64,000 nucleotides of DNA from Muribaculaceae bacterium Isolate-036 (Harlan). Its GTDB lineage: Bacteria > Bacteroidota > Bacteroidia > Bacteroidales > Muribaculaceae. Both the position numbers and the translations under genes were made by a program. The notes beneath the pieces are model-generated. The model was not told the origin of the DNA. It worked only from the letters and a program-made list of their open reading frames with translations, and ran no database searches. The DNA is taken from contig RIAY01000004.1 in assembly GCA_003833075.1 (NCBI GenBank), positions 1 through 64,000 of the forward strand, read 5' to 3'. Below, one piece after another: positions 1-7,828 of the stretch. Numbering within the stretch: the first letter of the stretch is position 1; each line of letters begins with the position of its first letter.

Positions 1-651
1 AAAATGGACTATACAATCCGATTTGCGACAACAACCCGTATTGACTTTACAGATGGGGGAGGAAAATATGAGCTGAAAGCAAGCAACCCGGATGTGCTTG
101 GAAGTTTCTATATAGACGGAGAAAACCATTCTCTTGTAGTATGTCCTTCAAGCACGGGCGAATCAACATTGACAGTTACCGATGTAAAAATGAATACTAC
201 GGTAACTCTCAATTTCATTGTAGAAGACTTTTATCTTTCATTTCGCGTATTCGAAATTGAAGGCGACAATCATAATCCATATTTGAGTATAGGAAATGAA
301 ATCCGTTTCATTCGTGATGATGAAAATACCCGACAGATGAAAGTTATGTGGCAGAATAAAATGACTTATGAGATAAAGTGTATAGCACACGGGAGCTTCG
401 ACATTGAACGATGCGAAACGAATATCTTTACACTCAATATGTCGCTTCACTCACATCGTATTGAAGAGTTGGAGACATTCAGCTACACATTGGGTGGTGA
501 TGGGGAATATCTCTCTTTATTTGAGAGTATTTTTGACTACAAGTGGGAGAATAGTATCGCCTCAAAATCACAACCGATAAAACAGATAAACATGATTTTG
601 ACCGATCCATTTAATGATTGCCGAATATCATGTTCGCTTCAACCTTTTTGA
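1..651 (+). CDS. Hypothetical protein, possibly 5' truncated by window edge
   Basis: The reading frame is open from base 1 and the first ATG is at base 4, so the true start may lie outside the window. From that ATG the product is 215 residues. I see no signal peptide, membrane segment or known motif. The N-terminal third is rich in short beta-strand-like stretches (a GGGKYEL...LVVCPSSTGESTLTV pattern) that could be an Ig-like fold, but that is only an impression. The gene ends about 130 bases from the convergent integrase gene, so it may be the last chromosomal or cargo gene before an element end. Function unknown. Confidence 0.55.
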   Translation, partial: KMDYTIRFATTTRIDFTDGGGKYELKASNPDVLGSFYIDGENHSLVVCPSSTGESTLTVTDVKMNTTVTLNFIVEDFYLSFRVFEIEGDNHNPYLSIGNEIRFIRDDENTRQMKVMWQNKMTYEIKCIAHGSFDIERCETNIFTLNMSLHSHRIEELETFSYTLGGDGEYLSLFESIFDYKWENSIASKSQPIKQINMILTDPFNDCRISCSLQPF

Positions 652-779
652 TTGACATAATCTTTGATATTTTCAAACAGTTTTTTCATACTTAAAGCCA
701 AATCCTTTGCGTGGATGCCGAGGATTTGGTTTGTTTTCATAGATAATCGCGTTTCATCAAATTATATCAGTTGTTTGTG

Positions 780-1931
780 TCACTTGAAAATCTCGTCAAC
801 GCGGTTGACGGCATCATCTTTCTTCTGGTCGATGATTTTTGCATAGATTTGAGTTGTGGCAATATTCTTGTGACCAAGCAGTTTGCTTGTCGTATAGAGG
901 TCAACATCGAGCGTAAGCATGAGGGTCGCGAAGGTGTGGCGGCTCACATGAAATGTGATTTCCTTCCTCACTCCGGCAGCCTTCGCCCAGTTGCCGAGTA
1001 TTATGCTGACGCGGCTTGTGGTCGGCAGACTGAAAACCCTGTCGTCATCCCCGGCGTCGCCTCGATCAGGAAGCCATTTCATCGCCTGTGACGAAAGGGG
1101 AAGATAAATCGGTGTGTCGGTTTTCTTCATGACAACGGACACGCGCCATTGCTCGCCGTCCTTGTGGATCTGCCCCCACCGCAGAGCGCGTATGTCACTT
1201 GTGCGAAGCCCGCAGTAGCATGAGAAAAGGAACGCCCGTTTCACATGCTCGCGTGTCGGGCAGTCGGTGGCGATAAGCCGTTTCAGCTCGTCAATCTCCA
1301 GATAGTGCCGCCGGCTCTCGATATGATACACCCGGTCGTTTGACGATATGCGGTCAAACGGATTCTCCCTGAGATAATCGTTGCGGACAGCCCAGTTGAA
1401 TGTCGCGCTCAGAGAGGCGGTAAGGGAAGCGATGGTGTTGATTGCAAGAGGCCTCTTGGTGCGTGACTTGTAATCATTGCGCAGGAAGTTGGTGAAAGCG
1501 ATGCAGTAGTCCTTGTCGGCCTGTTTGAGCGTTATCCCGTCGCCCCGGAACTGTGTCAACGCCTTTTTAAGTCCGCTGAAAGCCGACGGTCCCATAGACT
1601 TGCCGTTTTCATCAATCCATTTCTTGTATAGGTCAATGAGGTCGAGCAGCCTCATGCGGGAGTGGAGCATGGAGTTGGTGACACCTTTCTCGTTGTTGGT
1701 AAGCTGTATGATACGGTCTGCCTTGACCTTGTTGGCGAGGGCGAGATTATGCTCGTTCAAGGCACGGCTCGCCGGGTCAAGTTCGGGGACGATGTAGAGT
1801 TTCAGGAACTCGTATGTGCGTTTGCCATCGCGGTATATGTCGAGATAGATTGACTTGTTGCCGTTCTTCAGTTCCTTGAAGCGGATTCTCACAGGCTCCT
1901 TCGCCTTTATTGTCTTTTTAGGTCGTGCCAT
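780..1931 (-). CDS. Tyrosine recombinase / site-specific integrase
   Basis: A 383-residue tyrosine recombinase that should cut and rejoin DNA through a 3'-phosphotyrosine. It has an N-terminal arm-binding-type region (about 1-90), a SAM-like core-binding domain (about 100-200) and a C-terminal catalytic domain. Visible catalytic residues are Arg in CGLRTSDIRALRW, Lys in the VVMKKTD beta-hairpin, His and Arg in HVSRHTF, His in LLGHKN and Tyr in TTQIYAKI, so it looks active. The gene lies 12 bases downstream of a second recombinase-like gene on the same strand. The pair is probably one transcript and looks like the integration module of a Bacteroidales element. Confidence 0.9.
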   Translation of the reverse strand: MARPKKTIKAKEPVRIRFKELKNGNKSIYLDIYRDGKRTYEFLKLYIVPELDPASRALNEHNLALANKVKADRIIQLTNNEKGVTNSMLHSRMRLLDLIDLYKKWIDENGKSMGPSAFSGLKKALTQFRGDGITLKQADKDYCIAFTNFLRNDYKSRTKRPLAINTIASLTASLSATFNWAVRNDYLRENPFDRISSNDRVYHIESRRHYLEIDELKRLIATDCPTREHVKRAFLFSCYCGLRTSDIRALRWGQIHKDGEQWRVSVVMKKTDTPIYLPLSSQAMKWLPDRGDAGDDDRVFSLPTTSRVSIILGNWAKAAGVRKEITFHVSRHTFATLMLTLDVDLYTTSKLLGHKNIATTQIYAKIIDQKKDDAVNRVDEIFK

Positions 1932-1943
1932 ATTATAGAGAGA

Positions 1944-3068
1944 TTAATCGAGTTGTAATGCTGTAAGCTTTTCTTCCATTGATACGGGGATGCGGTCAAC
2001 TATTGCGAGATAACCCTTGGCGTTCTTGGATGCTATCCCCATAAGGGAGCAGAAAGTGGTAACATCAGCCCCGGCTGACAGGATAAGGTATGCGAATGTG
2101 TTTCTCGCCAGAGAAAAATTCAAGCGTTTCTCAATCCCGGCTTTCCTCTGCCATAGTTTCAATATATTGTTTATTTCCGTATCTTTCGGCAATCCTTTGA
2201 AAATCAACCCCCGGTGGTTGGTAGTATCAGGTAGCCATCGTAAAGCATTAGACGAAAGGGGAATGAATATCTTATGGGAGCTGCACCATACAGATAACTT
2301 TCCATCCGGGGAAGTCTTCAGGTCTTTCCATTTCAGATTTACAATGTCGTATGCGATTAACCCTGTAAAAATGGAGAAAAGATAAGCCTGTTTGACCTGC
2401 GGACGCGATATGACAGGACACTGTGTTTCCATCAGCAGTCTGACTTCCTCGACCGAAAGAAATTGCTTCTGAGGACGCTCACGTGTTATACGGTCATGGA
2501 TTTTTACGAAAAACAGAGGATTTCGGGAGATATAACCCTTTTCAACAGCCATATTCAATGCTCCGCTGAAAAGATAGATATATGACCTTGCAGTTGTCAT
2601 TTTCAGTTTGCCGTGTACGCTGTGATAGTCATATTGGAGAAAATCAACCAAACCATCGCAGTAGGAGACATCTACATCGGACAGCATAACATCCTCGCCA
2701 CGATATGCTGTCACAGCTCGGGACATTCCCATAATATTGCCTGCGGTGGATTTATCACCACGACCCAATATAAAAGTATGATAATCTTTGATTGCCTTTG
2801 CAAGTGGAACCTCCGGCAAAGAAGTCCCTATCTCTACTTCTTTCTCCGAAGCGGTCAGCTCATCCATTCTGCGATGTTGAATCTCCATCGCCTTTTGCAT
2901 CACAGCCTTGTTCTCAGCTTTCGCTTTACGGCTTGTCTCGGGTAACAAATACAACCTCAGGCTTTCGCGGATACGTTTTCTGTTACTGTAATAGTCAAGA
3001 TAGAGGGACTTACGTCCTCCGTCTATCTCTTTGTATTTCAGGTTTATTCTTGCCTTGGCGGGATTCAT
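1944..3068 (-). CDS. Tyrosine recombinase homologue with degenerate active site
   Basis: A 374-residue protein with the same arm-binding, SAM-like and catalytic-fold layout as the neighbouring integrase, but most catalytic positions have changed. The box I arginine (CGLR in the neighbour) is TGLIAYD. The HxxR-H box reads SLARNTFAYL, so both histidines are lost and only the Arg remains. The GH box is LMGIASK. The tyrosine in AKGYLAI is kept. It is therefore probably not a recombinase on its own and may be a structural or DNA-bending partner of the downstream enzyme. The reading frame is intact, so it is probably selected. It is first in the two-gene transcript. Confidence 0.85.
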   Translation of the reverse strand: MNPAKARINLKYKEIDGGRKSLYLDYYSNRKRIRESLRLYLLPETSRKAKAENKAVMQKAMEIQHRRMDELTASEKEVEIGTSLPEVPLAKAIKDYHTFILGRGDKSTAGNIMGMSRAVTAYRGEDVMLSDVDVSYCDGLVDFLQYDYHSVHGKLKMTTARSYIYLFSGALNMAVEKGYISRNPLFFVKIHDRITRERPQKQFLSVEEVRLLMETQCPVISRPQVKQAYLFSIFTGLIAYDIVNLKWKDLKTSPDGKLSVWCSSHKIFIPLSSNALRWLPDTTNHRGLIFKGLPKDTEINNILKLWQRKAGIEKRLNFSLARNTFAYLILSAGADVTTFCSLMGIASKNAKGYLAIVDRIPVSMEEKLTALQLD

Positions 3069-3107
3069 GAGAATTATATTTGTTACTCTATGGTCATTTT
3101 ACTGATG

Positions 3108-3139
3108 TAAAATTACAAAATATTTTCAAAAGTAACAAA
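3108..3139 (-). promoter_or_regulatory. Probable Bacteroidetes promoter for the recombinase pair
   Basis: Read on the minus strand, TTTG (3139-3136) is followed after 20 bases by TAATTTTA (3115-3108), close to the Bacteroidetes TTTG / TAnnTTTG promoter. Transcription would start near 3100, about 30 bases before the start codon at 3068. The last base of the -7 box departs from consensus. Confidence 0.45.
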
Positions 3140-3272
3140 TAAGTAGCAATTAAAGTAAAAAAATTAACCTGCCAGTAGGGAACAAAGGAATCAAATCATA
3201 AATCTTAATCAAGCCTAAATATCCTATAATTAGAGTATTTACATTCTTATTTATTCCTATTACTTACACGAT

Positions 3273-4028
3273 ATGAAGATAGTAAACATATTGGAAAAAT
3301 TTCTCAATTTAAGTTTCAGCCACCATATTATAATCTTGGCAGAAGAGAAGAATATTGAAAAGCGTTGGAAATACATCAGTCTGGCAATTGAAAATAGATG
3401 GGATAAGCGTTTTCTCAAAGCACAAATAAAGGAAAATGTTGCCGACAAGTATGGGGCGATGCCTTCAAACTTTGGCGTAACAATCAAGGATAGCCGCGAT
3501 GCAATCAAAGCTCTCAATATGTTCAAGGACGAATATCTGCTTGACTTTATAAACACCGAGGAAGTCGGTATTCGAGACTTTGCAGATATTGCCGAGCGAG
3601 TGGTGGAGAAAGAGATAATCCACAATATCAAGAAGTTCATAATGACTTTCGGACGAGACTTCGCTTTTGTCGGCAACCAATATCATCTGGAAGCATTTTC
3701 GGAGGACTTCTTTCCCGACCTTTTGTTTTTCAATCGGGAATTGAATTGTCTTGTCGTTGTGGAGCTTAAGACCGGAGATTTCAAACCCGGTTATCTTGCT
3801 CAACTTATGACATATCTTCGCATTTTGGATGATAAGGTGAAGAAGCCGCACGAGAATCCTTCAATCGGTATCGTGCTGTGCAAGAACGCCAATAAAGATT
3901 TCGTCGAATATGTAATTCAGGATTACGCCAAGCCTATGGGGGTGGCAACATATCGTCTCAGTGAGGATATGCCGGAAAAATTGCGCGAGGCATTGCCGGA
4001 TGTTGAAGAGTTGAAGAAACTACTCTGA
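3273..4028 (+). CDS. DUF1016/YhcG-type PD-(D/E)XK nuclease, shortened N-terminus
   Basis: A 251-residue protein whose C-terminal half matches the YhcG/DUF1016 nuclease family. The motif PDLLFFNRELNCLVVVELK contains the Asp and the E-x-K of a PD-(D/E)XK active site (residues about 150-170). The family is usually 340-370 residues with a DUF1016_N domain. Here only the end of that domain remains (SFSHHIIILAEEK through FLKAQIKENV), and an in-frame TAG at 3231 blocks an upstream extension. It is either a natural short version or a 5'-truncated gene. It stands alone in a mobile region between recombinases and an oriT-like sequence. Confidence 0.75.
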   Translation: MKIVNILEKFLNLSFSHHIIILAEEKNIEKRWKYISLAIENRWDKRFLKAQIKENVADKYGAMPSNFGVTIKDSRDAIKALNMFKDEYLLDFINTEEVGIRDFADIAERVVEKEIIHNIKKFIMTFGRDFAFVGNQYHLEAFSEDFFPDLLFFNRELNCLVVVELKTGDFKPGYLAQLMTYLRILDDKVKKPHENPSIGIVLCKNANKDFVEYVIQDYAKPMGVATYRLSEDMPEKLREALPDVEELKKLL

Positions 4029-4060
4029 ATATTTTTAGTGCCGAAATAGCCACGCAAAGG

Positions 4061-4305
4061 TTTGGTGTCATAGTAAATAGGATAATGTCATAGTAAATCG
4101 TCTCATGTCATAGAAAAATGTCGCCAATAAATTCTTTGTTGTCATCAATAATGGCACCAATCATGGCACCGATTGTGTCACCAATCCGGCACCAACGGAA
4201 CAATGCGGAACGATGAGCGGAACAATCTGGAACGATAACTCCATAGGCTATATGTTGTCTAAAAGGCCAAAATTTTCTAAGATATAGATAGTTAATCCGA
4301 AGCCT
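4061..4305 (+). pseudogene. Fossil of the 3' part of an AlbA/HATPase-type regulator gene
   Basis: Short units GTCATAG(T/A)AAAT, GTCGCCAAT, GGCACCAAT, GTCACCAAT and GGAACAAT repeat here. Read in one frame, about 4126-4305 gives an NNGTNHGTD...VTN...CGTMSGTIWND stretch followed by SIGYMLSKRPKFSKI and a stop. This resembles the Gly-Thr-Asp repeat linker and the start of the winged helix (IVNLMRKNKRISIKEI) of the intact gene at 25939-27459. That gene also contains ATGTCATAGAAAATGGCACC at 27130-27149. Upstream of the linker the frame is broken by stops. A related shorter remnant lies at 28390-28500. This is seen by eye only. Confidence 0.5.
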
Positions 4306-4357
4306 TGCCATATTGCTATTCTGACAAATGTCTCAGGTTTTAAGACGGAAAAATTCG

Positions 4358-4477
4358 GTGGTCACGCGACCACAGTAAGGTGTCTTTTCAGGGACCTGAA
4401 AAGGTTTTGGGGTACTCGGTCGTATCCACAAAACATCCTTGCGTGGAAGGTGTGAGAACACTACAAAGTCGTGTTCT
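4358..4477 (+). other. oriT-like hairpin cluster, copy 1
   Basis: Three inverted repeats in order: GTGGTC-acgc-GACCAC (4358-4373), CTTTTCAGG-ga-CCTGAAAAG (4384-4403) and AGAACAC-tacaaagtc-GTGTTCT (4455-4477). The same three, with the intervening motifs AAGGTGTCTTTTC, AAAAGGTTTTG and CCACAAAACA, recur on the opposite strand at 29088-29198, beside a MobA-like gene. The stems differ between copies by paired changes while the loop T(A/C)CAAAGTC is kept, so the structures themselves are conserved. A transfer origin is the likeliest role given the MobA neighbour at the other copy. Here no mob gene follows, so this is probably a remnant. Confidence 0.6.
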
Positions 4478-4663
4478 ACATACTGACACCTGTGGCACCA
4501 GCGCAGATTATTCGCTGCGCGACGGCCACATCATTCAGTCAGAAAGTCTGGACAATGTCGGACTTTGTTGCATATATTGATCTCGTTATGCCCTTAAAAG
4601 AACGGAATGAGAAGGGAAAAGAAGGCCCCCAGAACGTAATAACGGGAACCACCCCCGGAAAAA

Positions 4664-4696
4664 TTTGGAAAGTATGATGAAGTACCCTTAACTTTG
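4664..4696 (+). promoter_or_regulatory. Bacteroidetes-type promoter
   Basis: TTTG at 4664-4667 and TAACTTTG at 4689-4696 are 21 bases apart, a good match to the Bacteroidetes vegetative promoter. The inferred start site (about 4701-4703) is only a few bases before an ATG at 4705. A promoter with the same TTTGGAAA -33 context occurs at 29479-29510. Confidence 0.6.
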
Positions 4697-4704
4697 CATC
4701 GTAA

Positions 4705-4851
4705 ATGAACGACAAGCCCCCGTGTTCACGCCGAGAGGATGGCTCGGGAACGCGGTCGCCGTTTACCGCCCGCATATATATAATAAGCGGGCATATCTGC
4801 GGTGAGGAAGCCGTGCTGAAATCGCCGGAGCACGCGCTTCATCAGCCATGA
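4705..4851 (+). CDS. Short 48-codon ORF immediately after a promoter (leader-peptide candidate)
   Basis: ATG at 4705 opens a 48-codon frame (MNDKPPCSRREDGSG..., ending EHALHQP) that stops at 4851. It lies directly behind the promoter at 4664-4696, so its mRNA would be almost leaderless. The frame contains a hairpin made of GCCCGC and GCGGGC with an A/T loop (about 4768-4795). It may be a real small protein, a leader peptide for the excisionase-like gene downstream, or chance. No family recognised. Confidence 0.35.
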   Translation: MNDKPPCSRREDGSGTRSPFTARIYIISGHICGEEAVLKSPEHALHQP

Positions 4852-5421
4852 AGCACACCACGCAAGGCTAAACCCTTTTAAATCAGCCATGGTCTTTAAG
4901 ACCGATTTACGGCTGTACCTTATAAGGTTTGTCCGTACTTGCCAATGCGCTACATTTCATACCTCCGTAAGTCCTGATACACCACCAACACTAAGTTCTA
5001 TCCGACGTATTTTCTGATGTCGGGTCGGAAATCGGTATTATAATCCGGAAGTACCGATCTGCTTTCTTTGGTACTAAGGTACTTCGGTACTGAAGTCAGT
5101 ACGTACCAAAGTACATTATAAACTACTGACCTCCGTAGGAACGCCATTCCTTTTGTAAGTAAAGCGTTACCTCCTGTGTGACCTACTTGCCGAAATCCCT
5201 TATCACAACCTGAATGACCTCCCGAAGTCGGGGATATATGACGTTTGGAGCAAGCTCCGTTTTTACATCACATCTGACTTCCGGAGCTTTGGATGTCCGA
5301 ATGCCACTATGTCCTCATGTCCGTATATAGGTCATGACAACTGTATAGGCATCCGCCAAATTATTCTGAGTTTTTTCATCGTGCCCAGAGGCACATCAAA
5401 AATGAAACACAATGAGAAACA
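4852..5421 (+). other. Long untranslated region with palindromes upstream of the excisionase-like gene
   Basis: No gene seen in 570 bases. It contains a small palindrome GGTCTTTAAGACC (4891-4903) and a nested GTAC-rich inverted repeat at 5066-5111 (separate entry). It may be the 5' leader of the gene at 5470, or accessory-protein binding sites for recombination. Confidence 0.4.
5066..5111. repeat. GTAC-rich nested inverted repeat
   Basis: Outer arms CTTTGGTAC (5066-5074) and GTACCAAAG (5103-5111) enclose further GGTAC and GTAC units and an inner ACTTC/GAAGT pair. Another GTAC occurs at 5051. The repeated half-sites suggest a protein-binding array, for example for a recombination directionality factor, or a folded leader RNA. 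Confidence 0.45.
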
Positions 5422-5738
5422 ATGAGATTTCCACCCAAAGCGACAACCCAACACCCCGTGTCGTCAATGACAATGATTAAGGTGCTGGAAGAAGAGTGGC
5501 GCAACCTCCACGATACGCTGGAGCAAATCATCGACTTCATCACCCGATGCAACGCCGATGATTCCAGTAGCGAATGGTTTGAGTCCGACGAAGTCCGCGA
5601 AATCCTCGGCATCTCCCCAAGACGTGGCAGAACTACCGCGACCAACGCCTCATCCCCTTCTCCCAAATCAGCCGCAAAATCTACGTCAACCGCGCCGACC
5701 TCGACGCCTTCCTCCGCCAGCACCGGATAGGCGGATAA
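5422..5738 (+). pseudogene. Excisionase-like HTH gene with frameshift
   Basis: A small HTH_17/MerR-like DNA-binding protein, homologous to the intact gene at 30045-30314. Both share an EEW..LH...L motif, then EWFES(D/E)E(V/A)R..LGISP. At about 5618-5624 one base is missing relative to the other copy. In the next frame the homology resumes at once (TWQNYRDQRLIPFSQI, then KIYVNRADLD) to a TAA at 5736-5738. The start homologous to the other copy is the ATG near 5470 rather than 5422. Such proteins usually act as excisionases or regulators for a nearby integrase, and one follows at 5828. Either a real inactivating deletion or a sequencing error. Confidence 0.8.
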
Positions 5739-5827
5739 ATTTTACATTTATCTCGTGAGTTGAAGGGATGCATCTCAAAAATGCATCCCTTCAATATATC
5801 TTAAAGGCGGTTAAAATTCAGAATCCA

Positions 5828-7060
5828 ATGGCTTCGATAAAAGTAAAGTTCCGGCCCTCGACTGTCGCTGACCACGAGGGCACAATCTACTATCAGATTA
5901 TCCACGAAAGGAAGGTGCGACAACTCCTTTCGGACTACAAAGTATATCCCTCAGAGTGGGATGAATCCCGCTCAATAGTGACAACCACCCAGAAAAGTGA
6001 GCGCAAGGCGTTCATCCTCTCAATCCGTGAGCGCATTCGTTGGGATGTCGAGCGACTGAACAAAATCGACAAGAAATTGGATGCCAACGGACTTTCTTAC
6101 ACTGCGGATGATGTAATCGACGAGTTCAACCGCTATGCCAACGAATACTCCCTGTTTAATTTCATGGAGAGTATTATCGTCAAGCTAAAACAGAACGGTA
6201 AGGTCAGGACTTCCGAGACCTACAAGTCTGCGCTCAGCAGTTTCAAGAAGTTCTTGGCGAGACAAGCGTCTAAAGACGATTACCGACAGGACGAGGACAT
6301 AATGCTCGACTGTCTCACCTCCGAGATAATGGAGGCTTACGAGGCATGGCATAAGAGTCGTGGCGTTGCACCAAACACCATATCTTTCTACACACGCATA
6401 CTCCGTGCCGTCTATAACAGAGCAGTTGAAGATGACATCATCGAAAACCGCAATCCGTTCAAGCACGTTTACACCGGCGTTGACAAGACGGTCAAACGAG
6501 CCTTGTCACTGCCTGTTATCAAGAAAATAAAGGCGTTGGATTTGTCGCTGAATGCTTCACTTGACTTCTCCCGCGATATGTTCCTGATGAGTTTTTATCT
6601 CCGAGGGATGAGCTTCATCGACATGGCATTTCTCAAAAAATCAGACCTCAAAAACGGATATGTCACCTATCGCCGTCGCAAGACAGGTCAGCAGCTAATC
6701 ATCGAATGGACAAAGGAAATGCAGATAATACTCGACAAGTACCCAGAAAACGCCACCGAATACCTGCTCCCCATAATCAAGAATCCCGGCACCAACGAGC
6801 GATGCACTTACCGAAACATGGGCTACAACATCAACCACAACCTGAAGAAGATAGCCAAGATGGTAGGAGTCCAAATCCCGCTGACCCTTTACGTCGCTCG
6901 TCACAGTTGGGCCTCTGCCGCCAAAGCCAAAGGCATCCCCCTGTCAGTCATCTCGGAGGGCATGGGCCATGATAGTGAAGCAACCACCCAAATCTACCTC
7001 GCCAGCCTCGACACTTCCGTCGTCGACCGCGCCAATAGTATCATATTAAATTGTCTATGA
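5828..7060 (+). CDS. Tyrosine recombinase / integrase
   Basis: About 410 residues from the ATG at 5828 (MASIKVKFRPS). An in-frame ATG at 5768 would add 20 residues that do not look like the family. It has an arm-binding domain (1-95), SAM-like domain (about 110-215) and catalytic domain. Catalytic Arg is in SFYLRGMSFIDM, the hairpin Lys in RRRKTGQQ, Arg-His in YVARHSWA, His in GMGHDS and Tyr in TTQIYLASLD. The tyrosine three residues before the box II Arg is typical of this Bacteroides subfamily, so the enzyme is probably active. It follows the excisionase-like pseudogene and ends next to the truncated SBD-like gene, so an attachment site may lie at about 7060-7140. Confidence 0.9.
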   Translation: MASIKVKFRPSTVADHEGTIYYQIIHERKVRQLLSDYKVYPSEWDESRSIVTTTQKSERKAFILSIRERIRWDVERLNKIDKKLDANGLSYTADDVIDEFNRYANEYSLFNFMESIIVKLKQNGKVRTSETYKSALSSFKKFLARQASKDDYRQDEDIMLDCLTSEIMEAYEAWHKSRGVAPNTISFYTRILRAVYNRAVEDDIIENRNPFKHVYTGVDKTVKRALSLPVIKKIKALDLSLNASLDFSRDMFLMSFYLRGMSFIDMAFLKKSDLKNGYVTYRRRKTGQQLIIEWTKEMQIILDKYPENATEYLLPIIKNPGTNERCTYRNMGYNINHNLKKIAKMVGVQIPLTLYVARHSWASAAKAKGIPLSVISEGMGHDSEATTQIYLASLDTSVVDRANSIILNCL

Positions 7061-7136
7061 AGATAAACTATTGAAGAGATGTGTATTCGTCAGGTCATTG
7101 AGTGATTTGCATCCTGCATACTCATAGTCAATGGTG

Positions 7137-7652
7137 TTATGCGACAGTGCATAAGATGCATATAAGAGAAAGCAACCCTATTTTATCAGAAAATGAAGCA
7201 GATGTATCCGTTAAAAAAATATCGTTTAGTAATTGCCTAATCTCGTCCCTGGACTCTGTAATAGTTAGGTGTAGGAATAAATCATTGTCTATTTTAGCCC
7301 CGATAAAATCACGTTTTAATGCGGCTATTGAAGAGTATTCTTTTTGACCGATATAAGTCGAGGCTTTTGAAAGTTTCCAAAAAGGAGATGATTGTAGATG
7401 AAAAAATGGATAAGAAAATTTACAGGAGAAAGGACTCGTTATCGGAACTTTGGCCTTCCAAATGTTACTGAACGTACGAATTAACTCATCTGACAATGGG
7501 ATAAATGAATCTCTGATGCTGCCACGTTCGATTAAATCTATAATAGCAAGGAGCAAGATTGCCTTATGAGGGGCGGTATTGCTCCCTTTTTTGTTCACAG
7601 TCATCTGTGTTATCGATTCTTTATATTCTGCGAGTCGTGTCATGTTTAGCAA
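7137..7652 (-). CDS. Stand-alone ScoMcrA-like sulfur-binding (SBD) domain protein, nuclease part missing
   Basis: A 171-residue protein that resembles the N-terminal domain of McrA/HNH restriction enzymes such as ScoMcrA, whose domain reads DNA phosphorothioate sulfur. Recognisable signatures are APHKAILLLAIIDLIERG, an ELIRTF...W helix, FSYPFFHLQSSPFW and FIGAKIDNDLFLHL. Full-length relatives carry a C-terminal HNH domain. Here the protein ends soon after the SBD in a hydrophobic tail (GLLSLICILCTVA), so the nuclease is absent. It is divergent from the Ssp-like phosphorothioation operon starting at 7882. It may be a PT sensor or regulator, or a remnant cut off at the integrase-side junction. 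The fold call is from memory of the family. Confidence 0.55.
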   Translation of the reverse strand: MLNMTRLAEYKESITQMTVNKKGSNTAPHKAILLLAIIDLIERGSIRDSFIPLSDELIRTFSNIWKAKVPITSPFSCKFSYPFFHLQSSPFWKLSKASTYIGQKEYSSIAALKRDFIGAKIDNDLFLHLTITESRDEIRQLLNDIFLTDTSASFSDKIGLLSLICILCTVA

Positions 7653-7662
7653 TCATCCAAAT

Positions 7663-7677
7663 CTCTTAGCAAGAGAG
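7663..7677. promoter_or_regulatory. Inverted-repeat site, distal copy
   Basis: CTCTTAGCAAGAGAG is itself nearly palindromic and is the exact reverse complement of 7835-7849. The two sites bracket the intergenic region between the divergent SBD-like gene and the sspB-like gene, which suggests paired operators. Confidence 0.45.
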
Positions 7678-7828
7678 TCCTAATGTCTGCAAAATTACTC
7701 ATTTTCTCTGAGATTTAGAGTGTAATTCGCTGATTTTTTGAATTGAAGCCTTTAAAATATTTAGAGGAGTTTAGCAAATATGCTATAGCGTATGGCATAA
7801 TGTCTTGATTATAAACATCAAACCGGTC

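Larger units (their letters stand above)
4029..4704. other. Non-coding stretch with a gene fossil, hairpins and a promoter
   Basis: No convincing long gene. In order it holds degenerate GTCATAG/GGCACC repeats that read as a decayed regulator gene (about 4061-4305), a three-hairpin oriT-like cluster (4358-4477) and a promoter (4664-4696). These are listed separately. The rest shows no recognisable coding signal. Confidence 0.6.

Noticed and set aside
4380..4580. 66-codon frame on the plus strand
   Set aside because: It runs through the oriT-like hairpins conserved as structure, and its protein has no counterpart in the second copy.
5380..5396. GTGCCCAGAGGCAC resembles the tRNA-Leu attachment core
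   Set aside because: Only nine bases match (GTGCCCAGA) and the sequence is itself a short palindrome. There are no arm repeats or tRNA remnant beside it, so I do not call it a third att site.
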